64,000 nucleotides of DNA, taken from Nocardioides ochotonae. GTDB lineage: Bacteria > Actinomycetota > Actinomycetes > Propionibacteriales > Nocardioidaceae. Made by a program: the position numbers and the translations under genes. The notes under the pieces are model-generated. The model ran no database searches and was not told the origin of the DNA. It saw only the letters and a program-made list of their open reading frames with translations. Position 1 is the stretch's first letter, and every line of letters begins with the position of its first letter. This document shows, piece by piece, positions 25,207-34,085 of the stretch. The stretch spans positions 4,141,001 to 4,205,000 of the forward strand of contig NZ_CP061769.1 in the NCBI RefSeq assembly GCF_011420305.2, given 5' to 3'.

Positions 25207-26201
25207 GGATCGACGGCCTCGACCTGCTGCGCGGCGTCGCCGTGGCCCTGGTGGTGCTGCGCCACGCGCTGCCGGAGGTGTTCCCGGGCGCCGGGGTGGT
25301 CGGGGTGGTGATGTTCTTCGCGCTCTCGGGCCACCTGATCACCGGGCTCCTGCTGGAGGAGTCCGCGCGCACCGGCCGGGTCGCGCTGGGCCGGTTCTAC
25401 CGGCGCCGGGCCCGGCGGCTGGTCCCCGCGCTCGCCGTGGTGGTCGCGGTGTGGCTGCTGGTCACGCTGACCCTCGACCCGGTCGGGGAGCGCGACGACG
25501 TGGGCCGCACCCTGCTGGTCGCGCTGACCTGGACCGGCAACCTGCCCGGGCTGGTGCCCGGCGGCGCGACCTTCCACCTGTGGACGCTCGCGACCGAGGA
25601 GCAGTTCTACCTGCTCTGGCCGGCGCTGCTGTCGCTGGCGGTGGCACGCGGGCGGGTGCGGCTGCTGCTCGTCGGCGCGGCGGCGGCCTGCCTGGTGGCC
25701 TGCGTCGCGACCACGGTGTGGCTCGCCGAGGCGCCGGACCTGGCCTACCCGCTGCCCACCTCGTGGGCGCTGTGCTTCGTGATCGGGGCCGCCAGCCGGG
25801 TGCTGCTCGAGCACCGGCCGCAGGGGGTCGCCGTACCGCCGCTGCTCATCGGGATCGCCGTGGCCGCGCTCGGGGTGCTGACCGTGGTTCCATTGCGCGG
25901 TCACGCGCTCACCTACCTGGCAGGAGGTCCGGCCATCGCTGCGCTCACCGCGGTGCTGCTGCTCGCCTGGCGAAGCTGGCGGACGGTCACCGGCCCGCTG
26001 CGGGCGCTGGTCTGGCTGGGCACCGTCTCCTACGGCGCCTACCTGTGGAGCTACCCGCTCACGCTGTGGCTGCGCCCGCACCTCGAGCTCGGCGGCGTGG
26101 TCGCGGCCGTCCTGACCGTGGCCGCTGCCGCGCTGAGCTGGTACGCCGTGGAGCGGCCGCTGCAGCGCCGCCGTCCGGCGCCCGTGGCGGTGCCTGCGTG
26201 A
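25203..26201 (+). CDS. acyltransferase-3 family membrane protein
   Basis: 332-aa integral membrane protein of the acyltransferase-3 (OafA/NodX-like) family. The start RIDGLDLLRGVAVALVVLRH holds the conserved RG and active-site His, and WTLATEEQFYLLWPALL is the hallmark second motif. About nine to ten hydrophobic helices. Family members O-acylate surface glycans or peptidoglycan, but the same domain forms the membrane half of VanT serine racemases. Here it directly follows the ligase (ATGA overlap) in an operon that also has a soluble racemase, so it may transport or deliver serine instead of acylating. Confidence 0.9.
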   Translation: MRIDGLDLLRGVAVALVVLRHALPEVFPGAGVVGVVMFFALSGHLITGLLLEESARTGRVALGRFYRRRARRLVPALAVVVAVWLLVTLTLDPVGERDDVGRTLLVALTWTGNLPGLVPGGATFHLWTLATEEQFYLLWPALLSLAVARGRVRLLLVGAAAACLVACVATTVWLAEAPDLAYPLPTSWALCFVIGAASRVLLEHRPQGVAVPPLLIGIAVAALGVLTVVPLRGHALTYLAGGPAIAALTAVLLLAWRSWRTVTGPLRALVWLGTVSYGAYLWSYPLTLWLRPHLELGGVVAAVLTVAAAALSWYAVERPLQRRRPAPVAVPA

Positions 26202-27526
26202 GCAGCACGCCCGCTCCCGCTCGACCGCACCCGCTCGACGACTGGCGGCGCTGGGCGCCGGACCTCGCCGTCGGCGCGCTCGCGGTGCTCGTCGGCATGC
26301 TCGAGGTGCTCGGCACCGAGCTCTACCCCGACGAGAGCCGTGGCGGGCTCACCGTCTTCGTGCTCGGCTTCGCGCTCGCCGCCGGGCTGAGCCGGCACGC
26401 GCCGGCGATCGCGCTGGTGCTGGTCTGGGTCCTCGGCGCCGCCCAGGTGATGACCGAGACCCGGCTGCTGCTGGTCGAGCTCAGCGTGGCGCTGGTCGCG
26501 TTCGGCTGCGCCCGCTGGGGCCGCCCGGCGACGGTGTGGGCGAGCGCGCTGAGCATCCCCGCGGGCGGGCTGGTGGTCGTGCTCGCGGCGGCGTGGTTCG
26601 CCGACTCCGGGGCGATCCACGCCGTGCTGCGCGCCTACCGGGACCCGCTGGAGCTGGCCTACTCGCTCGGCGCCACCTGGCAGGTGGCGATCGGGCTGCT
26701 GGCCCTCGCGATCCTGGCCGTGCCGTGGCTCGCCGGGCTGGCGCTGCGCTTCCTGGCCCGGGCCCGGGACTCGCGGGCCTCCCAGGTCGTCGCCGAGGAC
26801 GAGGCGGCCATGGCGGTGCGCGAGCGCGAGCAGGCCGAGGAGATCGCCCGGCTGCGCGAGGAGCAGACCCGACTGGCCCGCGACGTCCACGACGTCGTCG
26901 GCCACTCCCTCGCGGTGATCCTGGCGCAGGCCGAGTCGGCGCAGTACCTCCCCGACGCCGACACCACCGCGCTGAAGAAGACGATGTCCACGATCGCCAC
27001 CTCGGCCCGCAGCTCGCTGCAGGACGTGCGCCAGGTGCTGACCAGCACCCAGGCCCCGGTCGCCGCCCCCGGCGGGCTCGACGAGCTGGTCGAGGGGGTG
27101 CGGGCGGCCGGTCACGACGTGCGCGCCAGCGAGGTCGGGACCCCGCGCCCGATGCCGCCGGAGCTGGAGACGGTCGCCTTCCGGGTGCTGCAGGAGATGC
27201 TCACCAACGCGATCCGGCACGGGCGCCGCGACACCCCGGTGCTGGTCGAGCGGCACTGGGACGGCGAGCTGCGTCTGGAGGTCCGCAACAGCATCGCGGT
27301 GGCCGCCGGCGTGCCCGACGACGACCTCACCCGGCTGATCGGCGCGGTCGACCCCGACCCCGACCCCGTCCCGCCCGCGGCCCCCGGCGCCGGCCACGGC
27401 CTGGAGGGCATGCGCCGCCGGCTCGAGGCGGTCGGCGGGCGCCTCGACGTACGCCGCCGCGAGGAGGCCGACGGGCCGACCTTCACCGCGACCGCGTGGG
27501 TCCCGACGCGGGGGCTGAGCCGGTGA
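26198..27526 (+). CDS. sensor histidine kinase (HisKA_3/NarL type)
   Basis: 442-aa membrane histidine kinase. Residues ~23-40, 52-67, 70-86, 91-105, 115-134 and 162-186 form a compact membrane domain with hardly any extracytoplasmic loop, as in intramembrane-sensing envelope-stress kinases. A coiled stretch (205-228) leads to the HisKA_3 block LARDVHDVVGHSLAVI with phospho-acceptor H231, then an HATPase domain with LTNAIRHGR and GHGLEGMRRRLE. GTG at 26198 overlaps the acyltransferase stop. Its natural partner is the overlapping response regulator; the pair presumably senses cell-wall stress or a cell-wall antibiotic. Confidence 0.93.
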   Translation: MSSTPAPARPHPLDDWRRWAPDLAVGALAVLVGMLEVLGTELYPDESRGGLTVFVLGFALAAGLSRHAPAIALVLVWVLGAAQVMTETRLLLVELSVALVAFGCARWGRPATVWASALSIPAGGLVVVLAAAWFADSGAIHAVLRAYRDPLELAYSLGATWQVAIGLLALAILAVPWLAGLALRFLARARDSRASQVVAEDEAAMAVREREQAEEIARLREEQTRLARDVHDVVGHSLAVILAQAESAQYLPDADTTALKKTMSTIATSARSSLQDVRQVLTSTQAPVAAPGGLDELVEGVRAAGHDVRASEVGTPRPMPPELETVAFRVLQEMLTNAIRHGRRDTPVLVERHWDGELRLEVRNSIAVAAGVPDDDLTRLIGAVDPDPDPVPPAAPGAGHGLEGMRRRLEAVGGRLDVRRREEADGPTFTATAWVPTRGLSR

Positions 27527-28185
27527 GCGCACCGATCCGCGTGCTGCTCGTCGACGACCAGGAGCTGTTCCGCGCCGGGGTGTCTGTCATCGTCGACGCC
27601 CAGGAGGGCATGGAGGTGGTCGGGCAGGCCGCCGACGGCGTCGAGGCGGTGCGGCTGGTCGAGCAGCTGACGCCGGACGTGGTGCTGATGGACATCCGGA
27701 TGCCGGAGATGGACGGCGTCGAGGCGACCCGGCAGATCTTCGCCCCCGAGCGGGTGGCCCGGCGTTCGCGCCCGGTGCGGGTGGTGGTGCTGACGACGTT
27801 CAACCTCGACGACCGCGCGGCCACCGCGATCCGGCACGGCGCGAGCGGGTTCCTGCTCAAGGACACCACCCCGCGTCAGCTCGGCGACGCGATCCGCACC
27901 GTGCACGCCGGCAACGCCGTGCTCGCCCCGACCGACCTGTCGACGCTGCTGGACGGGCAGTTCCGCAGCGCGACGCCCCCGCCCCCGGCGTACCTCGGGC
28001 TGACCGACAAGGAGCGCGAGGTGTTCACCGCGGTGGCGCGGGGGCTGTCGAACACCGAGATCGCCGGCCACGTCTTCGCCAGCGAGTCGACGGTGAAGAC
28101 CCATGTGGGCGCGATCCTGCGCAAGCTCGCGCTGCGCGACCGGGTGCAGATCGTGGTCTTCGCGCACCGCCACGGGCTGGTCTAG
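27523..28185 (+). CDS. LuxR/NarL-type response regulator
   Basis: 220-aa two-component regulator. Receiver domain: acidic pocket DDQ at 11-13, phospho-acceptor D57 in VVLMDIRMPEMDG, conserved Thr in VVVLTTFN and Lys in FLLKDTTP. C-terminal LuxR helix-turn-helix: LTDKEREVFTAVARGLSNTE, then ESTVKTHVGAILRKL. GTG at 27523 overlaps the kinase stop. Last gene of the van-like operon. Classical VanR proteins are OmpR-type, so this control pair is of a different class. Its stop overlaps the stop of the convergent hydrolase gene. Confidence 0.94.
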   Translation: MSAPIRVLLVDDQELFRAGVSVIVDAQEGMEVVGQAADGVEAVRLVEQLTPDVVLMDIRMPEMDGVEATRQIFAPERVARRSRPVRVVVLTTFNLDDRAATAIRHGASGFLLKDTTPRQLGDAIRTVHAGNAVLAPTDLSTLLDGQFRSATPPPPAYLGLTDKEREVFTAVARGLSNTEIAGHVFASESTVKTHVGAILRKLALRDRVQIVVFAHRHGLV

Positions 28186-28784
28186 GACCGGCTGGCGGGC
28201 TCACCCTCGTCGACCCGCTCCAGGAAGGCCAGGAGCCGCTCGAGCATCAGCGAGGTCGCGGCCTCGTCGTGCGAGGCGAGGCTGGGGTCGGTGAAGAGGT
28301 GATGCTCGCCCGGGTAGACGAACACCTCGGCGAGGTCCGGGTTGGCCGCGACCAGCTCGCGGGCGGCGGCCAGGTCCCCGTCGCCGGCGAAGAACGGGTC
28401 GTCGGCCATCCCGTGCACCTGCACCGGTACGCCGGCGGGCCAGGGACCGAGCTCCTCGGCCGGCAGGCAGGCCTCCAGCAGCAGCGCGCCGCGGACCCCG
28501 GGCCGGCCCTGGGCGAGCGCCTGGGCGGCCATCACGCCGAGCGACACACCGGCGACCACCAGGTCGTCGGGCAGCCCCTCCGCGCTGGCGCGACCCCGCT
28601 CGAGCAGGACGTCGAAGCCCAGCGACCGGGCATGGTCGATGCCGGCGTCGAGGTCGTCGAAGACCCGCCCGTCGTAGAGATCGGGCAGGTGGACGGTGTG
28701 ACCCGCAGCGCCGAGGCGGTCGGCGAGGGAGCGCATCCCGGAGGTGCGCCCGCAGGCGTGGTGGAGCAGGAGTACGTCGGCCAT
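28182..28784 (-). CDS. dienelactone hydrolase-family alpha/beta hydrolase
   Basis: 200-aa alpha/beta hydrolase. It begins ADVLLLHHACGRTSGMRSLA, has a nucleophile elbow GVSLGVMAA (serine where true dienelactone hydrolases have cysteine), the acid in MADDPFFAGDGD and the catalytic His in PGEHHLF. This matches DLH-like hydrolases of actinobacteria; substrate unknown. The frame extends to 28925, but the ATG at 28784 gives the family N-terminus. It converges on the response regulator gene, the two stop codons sharing bases 28183-28184, so no terminator separates them. Confidence 0.87.
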   Translation of the reverse strand: MADVLLLHHACGRTSGMRSLADRLGAAGHTVHLPDLYDGRVFDDLDAGIDHARSLGFDVLLERGRASAEGLPDDLVVAGVSLGVMAAQALAQGRPGVRGALLLEACLPAEELGPWPAGVPVQVHGMADDPFFAGDGDLAAARELVAANPDLAEVFVYPGEHHLFTDPSLASHDEAATSLMLERLLAFLERVDEGEPASRS

Positions 28785-28900
28785 TTTCGGACGATGACAC
28801 CTCGCGCCGCCGACCGCAAGGGTCTGGCGGCCGGGGGCCGGGGGGCCGTGCTGCGGCGGTGGCGGGGTGGCAGGTCGCGCGGTGGCCGTGGGTGCGCGCC

Positions 28901-28968
28901 ACTGCGCAATCGCTGGGAAAAGCACCGCCCCAGCGCCAGAACAGGTACCAATCCCAGCAACTGCGCAG
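28901..28968. repeat. dispersed repeat copy with inverted partner
   Basis: The 30 bases from 28901 match 50048-50077 at 26 of 30 positions, all differences being transitions. Within this copy, 28902-28918 and 28952-28968 form an imperfect 17-bp inverted repeat (CTGCGCA-N3-GCTGGGA, 14 of 17). It lies in the 240-base gap between the hydrolase and GH1 genes, which holds nothing else recognisable. Confidence 0.6.
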
Positions 28969-29024
28969 CTATGTGCGCCCCCCAGGGCCCCGCCGGACCC
29001 GACCGGCTCAGCCCACCGACCGGC

Positions 29025-30377
29025 TCAGCCCACCGACCGGCTCTGGGCGGCGATCATCGCGGCGTACCAGTCGAAGGACGCCTTGGGGGTGCGCTGCTGG
29101 GTCTCGTGGTCGACGTCGACCAGGCCGTAGCGCAACGAGTAGCCCTGGCCCCACTCGAAGCCGTCGAGCAGCGACCAGGTGTAGAAGCCGCGCACGTCCA
29201 CCCCGCGCTGGACCGCGTCGGCCACGGCGCGCAGGTGGGAGTCGAGGTAGTCGATGCGCTCCGCGTCGTCGATGACGCCGTCGGGGCCGGGGCGCACGTC
29301 GTAGGCGCAGCCGGCCTCGGTGATCACGATCGGCGGGAGCGCGGCGCGGTAGCGGGCGCGCGCGGTGATCAGCCACTCTCGCAGCGCGGAGGGGACGACG
29401 GTCCAGCCGCTGTCGGTGGTGGGGTAGCCCAGCAGCGGGCGCAGCTCGAAGGGCAGCGTCGCGTCCTCGTCGGCGGCCGCGACCTTCATCGGGCTGTAGT
29501 AGTTCACGCCGTAGAAGTCGAGCGGCTGGCGGATCATCGCCAGGTCGCCCTCGACGATCTCCGGCTCGAGCAGCGGCAGCAGGTCCTCGGGGTAGCGGCC
29601 CAGGAGCATCGGCTCGAGGAACAGGCCGTTCCAGAACGCGTCGAAGAGCTTGCCCGCGCCGACGTCGGCCGGGTCGTCGGTGGCCGGCCACATGGGCGCG
29701 TGGTTGTTGGCGCACCCGATGCTCGCGGCGCCGGCGTCGCGCAGGGCCACCGCCGCCCGCCCGTGACCGAGCAGCATGTGGTGTGCCGCGGCCACGGAGT
29801 CGAAGAGCAGCTCGCGGCCGGGTGCGGCGGTCCCGATCCCGTAGCCGGTGTACGCCGCGACGTTGGGCTCGTTGACCGGCACCCAGTGGGCGACCCGGTC
29901 GGCGTAGCGGTCCGCGACGATCGCGGCGTAGTCGGCGAACCGGTCGGCGGTGACCCGGTTGAGCCAGCCGCCGTCGTCCTCGAGCGCCTGCGGGAGGTCC
30001 CACTGGTAGAGCGTGACCATCGGGTCCGCACCGGCCGCCAGGATGCCGTCGATGACCCGGTCGTAGTGGTCGAGCGCGCGCTGGTCGGGCGCGCCCGCAC
30101 CGGTCGGCTGGATGCGCGGCCAGGCCAGCGACATCCGGTAGCCCTGAACGCCCAGGCGGCCCACCAGCCCGAGGTCCTCTGGCCAGCGGTGGTAGTGGTC
30201 GCAGGCGACATCGCCGGTGTCGCCGCCCAGGGTCCGCCCGGGGGTGTGGCTGAAGGTGTCCCAGATGCTGGGGCCGCGCCCGTCCTCGTCGACGGCGCCC
30301 TCGATCTGGTAGGCCGACGTGCTGACCCCGAACTCGAAGCCAGGCGGCAGCACGGGGAACGAGCGCTCGGGGGGCAC
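29025..30377 (-). CDS. GH1 family beta-glucosidase
   Basis: 450-aa glycoside hydrolase family 1 enzyme, (beta/alpha)8 barrel, retaining. FEFGVSTSAYQIEG at the N-terminus is the GH1 signature; the acid/base Glu is in PVNEPNV; the nucleophile Glu is in VITEAGCAYD (ITENG in most members). No signal peptide, so it acts on imported beta-glucosides or related disaccharides. GTG at 30377 gives the family N-terminus; the frame itself extends far upstream. A CATGAT -10 box 6 bases before it suggests leaderless transcription. It is divergent from pirin, the start codons only 9 bases apart. Confidence 0.94.
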   Translation of the reverse strand: MPPERSFPVLPPGFEFGVSTSAYQIEGAVDEDGRGPSIWDTFSHTPGRTLGGDTGDVACDHYHRWPEDLGLVGRLGVQGYRMSLAWPRIQPTGAGAPDQRALDHYDRVIDGILAAGADPMVTLYQWDLPQALEDDGGWLNRVTADRFADYAAIVADRYADRVAHWVPVNEPNVAAYTGYGIGTAAPGRELLFDSVAAAHHMLLGHGRAAVALRDAGAASIGCANNHAPMWPATDDPADVGAGKLFDAFWNGLFLEPMLLGRYPEDLLPLLEPEIVEGDLAMIRQPLDFYGVNYYSPMKVAAADEDATLPFELRPLLGYPTTDSGWTVVPSALREWLITARARYRAALPPIVITEAGCAYDVRPGPDGVIDDAERIDYLDSHLRAVADAVQRGVDVRGFYTWSLLDGFEWGQGYSLRYGLVDVDHETQQRTPKASFDWYAAMIAAQSRSVG

Positions 30378-30379
30378 GG

Positions 30380-30389
30380 CACAATCATG
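30380..30389. promoter_or_regulatory. overlapping back-to-back -10 boxes for GH1 and pirin
   Basis: CACAAT (30380-30385) on the plus strand faces pirin, and CATGAT (30389-30384) on the minus strand faces the GH1 gene. The two hexamers overlap, so polymerase could occupy only one at a time. Confidence 0.45.
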
Positions 30390-31097
30390 GCTGTGACCAC
30401 TGAGATCCGCCGCAGTTCGGCCCGATTCACCGAGCGGTACCGAGGTCGGGTGACCCATCATTCCTTCTCCTTCGGGGAGCACTACGACCCTGAGCGGTTG
30501 CGGCTGGGCCCGATGGTCTGCCACGACGACCACCTGCTGGCCCGCGGACAGGGCTTCGAGACCCATCGCCACTCCGGGCTCGAGATCGTCACCTGGGTGG
30601 TGTCCGGCGCGCTCGAGCACACCGGCCCCGTCGGACCCGATGGTGCCACCGGCACGGTCGTCCTGGAGCCCGGGTCGGTCGCGGTCCTGCACACCGGGTC
30701 CGGGGTCGAGCACGCCGAGATCGCCGTCGCCGCGCAGACCCGCTTCGTGCAGGTGTGGCTGACCGCGCCCGAGGACGCCCCCGAGCAGCCGTCGTACGAC
30801 GTGCGGCCGGTCGACCTCGACGCGGCCGCCGGCGCCCTGGTCGAGGTCGCGGAGGTCGCCGGTGCGACGTTCTCGGCCGCCCGGCTGGACACCGGCGACA
30901 AGCTGCTCATCCCCGGCGGTCCGCTCACCCACGTGTACGTCGCCACCGGCGCGCTGCTGCGCTCCTCCCTGGCCCAGCCGCTCGCGGCCGGGGACGCCTT
31001 CGTCTTCACCGACGAGTCCGCCCACCAGGTCACCGCCGCGGTGCCCACCGACCTCCTCGTCTGGACCCTGCCGACCGCGGTCGCTGCTGCCGAATAG
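30387..31097 (+). CDS. pirin family protein
   Basis: 236-aa bicupin. The first cupin carries the pirin metal site (THHSFSFGEHYD, then ETHRHSGLEIVTWVVSGALE), with His and Glu ligands for iron or another metal; the C-terminal cupin is shorter. Some pirins have quercetin dioxygenase activity, others regulate metabolism. Two starts are possible: ATG 30387, given here, or GTG 30393, which lies 7 bases after a CACAAT -10 box and would fit a leaderless start better. Divergent from the GH1 gene with almost no spacer. Confidence 0.9.
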   Translation: MAVTTEIRRSSARFTERYRGRVTHHSFSFGEHYDPERLRLGPMVCHDDHLLARGQGFETHRHSGLEIVTWVVSGALEHTGPVGPDGATGTVVLEPGSVAVLHTGSGVEHAEIAVAAQTRFVQVWLTAPEDAPEQPSYDVRPVDLDAAAGALVEVAEVAGATFSAARLDTGDKLLIPGGPLTHVYVATGALLRSSLAQPLAAGDAFVFTDESAHQVTAAVPTDLLVWTLPTAVAAAE

Positions 31098-31179
31098 CGG
31101 CGATTTCCGGCCACCGATGACTATTGCCGTCGACGCCGGTCGGTGCTCGGGGACACACTGGTGGACGAAGGGATCACCC

Positions 31180-32198
<1,019 letters not shown>

Positions 32199-32202
<4 letters not shown>

Positions 32203-32831
32203 GGACCGGGCTCGACGCGGGCGTCGAGCTGCTGGAGCGATCGCTCGCCTACGCCTGCGGCGTGCTCGCCGAGGTCTCCGAGGCCGACCTGTCCCGCCGG
32301 ACGCCGTGCGCGGGCTGGGACCTGGACCGGCTGCTCGCCCATCTCGAGGACGGTCTCGACGCCTTCGAGGAGGCCGCCTCCGGATCCGTGGCCACCCAGC
32401 CGGTCGCCGGGTCCTCGCAGCGGGTCGACGACCTGCGCCGCAAGGCCACCGCCGTGCTCGGCGCGTGGGTCTGCACCCCCGCCGCGCTGCCGACGCGGGT
32501 CCGGCTGGGGGACGCCGAGCTCGACACCGCGCTGCTGCTCAAGACCGCGGCGCTCGAGGTCGCGGTGCACACCCACGACGTGGCGGTCACCCTGGCCGCA
32601 TCACGTGGCTCAGCGACTGGTGCAGGGACTGATTCAGGGACCGGTTGGCCGGTCGGCTCCACCAGTTCCCCCCGGGTGCGGGCACTGCCCGAGGACCTCG
32701 CCCGCGGGCTGCTCGCCGTCGCCCACGAGGTGGTCCATCCCGACGACCGGCCCGCCCGGTTCGCCGCCCCGCGCGACGTCCCGGACGACCCGACGTACGC
32801 CGAGCGGCTGCTCGGCTACCTGGGCCGCTGA
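32199..32831 (+). CDS. TIGR03086-type mycothiol-dependent/DinB-like metal-binding protein
   Basis: 210-aa protein of the maleylpyruvate isomerase N-terminal (DinB/MDMPI) superfamily. It has the pattern RRTPCAGWDLDRLLAHLEDG near residues 31-50, with His at the helical-bundle metal site, and EVAVHTHDVAV as the second and third ligands. Such proteins are abundant in mycothiol-producing actinobacteria and may be mycothiol-dependent transferases. GTG at 32199 overlaps the sigma factor stop, so the two are cotranscribed and it may be a target or partner of that sigma factor. Confidence 0.85.
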
Positions 32832-32927
32832 CCCGGCGCGGTCGCCACCACCGCTACCGCGCCCGTCCCGGATGTCGTCGGGAGGACAATCGGGGCGAAA
32901 TCGCCACCCCTCGGGGTGAGAGGTCTC

Positions 32928-32933
32928 TAGCCT
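32928..32933 (+). promoter_or_regulatory. -10 box of leaderless promoter for LuxR regulator
   Basis: TAGCCT 6 bases upstream of the ATG at 32940; a GGCGA-AA-TCGCC inverted repeat (32895-32906) lies upstream. Confidence 0.45.
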
Positions 32934-32939
32934 TCACCC

Positions 32940-33980
32940 ATGACCACACCCGAGCGCTCGCCTTCCACGGCGGCCGCCCCCGTGGACCCCGACGTGGCGG
33001 CGGCCCTGCGCCACCTCTACGCCGGGCGCGTCGGTGAGTCGCTGCGCCTGCTCGAGCAGCCGCCGACCGCCCCCCGCGGCCGGGCCGACCGGGTGCTGGC
33101 CACCGCCTGCACGATCGAGGCGCGCCTCGCCCGCGGCGAGCTCGCGGTGGCGATGCGCGCCGGACGCGACCTGGACGCCGAGCTGGACTCCTCCGCCGAC
33201 GACCCCACTGGCGACCCCGCCGACGACCCCGTCGCCGCGGTGGCACACCACAGCCGCGGCGAGCTCGCCGCCGCACTGGGCGACACCGAGGACGCCCTCG
33301 CGCACCAGCTCCGCAGCGGACGGCTGCTCGCCGGCACCCGGCCCACCCCGCAGGGACCACACCTGCTGCCCTGGCGCGGCAGCGCCGCCCTCGCCCTGGT
33401 CCGCCTCGGCCGCGGCCGTGAGGGCCTGCGGCTGGCCACCGAGTGGGCCGATGTCGCCGCCGCCTCGGACTCGGCCACCGCCCGCGCCCACGCGCTGCGG
33501 ACCCTGGCCGTCGTCGGGCCCGGACACGACCGCACCGAGCGGCTGCACCAGGCCCGCGCCCTGCTCGGCGCGCACTCCGCGCCGCGGCTGGCCGCCCAGA
33601 TCGACACCGACCTCGCCGCGCTGCTGCTGCTCCAGCACGCCGCCCCGACGCCCGAGGGCCGCCGGGCCGTCCAGATGCTCCGCGAGATCGAGGAGTACGC
33701 CGGCCGCGAGGAGCTGCATCCCCTCCAGGCACGGGTGCGCGACCTGCTGCAGCGCGCCGGCGAGGCCCCGCGCCGCCACCACCGCGAGGCGCTCGCGATG
33801 CTGACCCACACCGAGCAGCGCATCGCCCGGCTGGCCGCCGACGGTCTCACCAACCGCGAGATCGCCGCCCGGATGACGGTCACGGTGAAGGTGGTCGAGC
33901 GGCACCTCTCGCAGGTGTACCGCAAGCTGGAGATCGGCTCCCGGACCCGGCTGCCGGCGGCGTTCGGGCTCGCCGTCTGA
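32940..33980 (+). CDS. LuxR family transcriptional regulator with helical N-terminal domain
   Basis: 346-aa protein. The C-terminal ~60 residues are a LuxR helix-turn-helix: LTHTEQRIARLAADGLTNRE, then TVKVVERHLSQVYRKLEI. The N-terminal 270 residues are Ala/Leu/Arg-rich alpha-helical (TPR-like, as in the second half of LAL/MalT regulators) and contain no receiver Asp or ATP loop, so the activating signal is unknown. ATG at 32940 is leaderless by its -10 box. It appears to be monocistronic and ends at a hairpin. Confidence 0.88.
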   Translation: MTTPERSPSTAAAPVDPDVAAALRHLYAGRVGESLRLLEQPPTAPRGRADRVLATACTIEARLARGELAVAMRAGRDLDAELDSSADDPTGDPADDPVAAVAHHSRGELAAALGDTEDALAHQLRSGRLLAGTRPTPQGPHLLPWRGSAALALVRLGRGREGLRLATEWADVAAASDSATARAHALRTLAVVGPGHDRTERLHQARALLGAHSAPRLAAQIDTDLAALLLLQHAAPTPEGRRAVQMLREIEEYAGREELHPLQARVRDLLQRAGEAPRRHHREALAMLTHTEQRIARLAADGLTNREIAARMTVTVKVVERHLSQVYRKLEIGSRTRLPAAFGLAV

Positions 33981-33991
33981 GGTGCCCGGGT

Positions 33992-34017
33992 GTTGTCGTT
34001 TGGTCCCCAACGACAAC
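33992..34017. terminator. hairpin terminator
   Basis: GTTGTCGTT (33992-34000) pairs perfectly with AACGACAAC (34009-34017), then TTT on the plus strand. It lies between the convergent LuxR and DUF2332 genes. Confidence 0.75.
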
Positions 34018-34085
34018 TTTCCGGGGCGGATCGCTGTCGTCCGTGACCAATCGTGGCCCCCGCCGCGCGACCGGCGGGGCACGCG

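Noticed and set aside
20950..28185. Classical VanA/VanB D-Ala-D-Lac operon
   Set aside because: There is no VanH lactate dehydrogenase, the ligase has the Tyr of Ddl where VanA has His, and the regulator is not OmpR-type.
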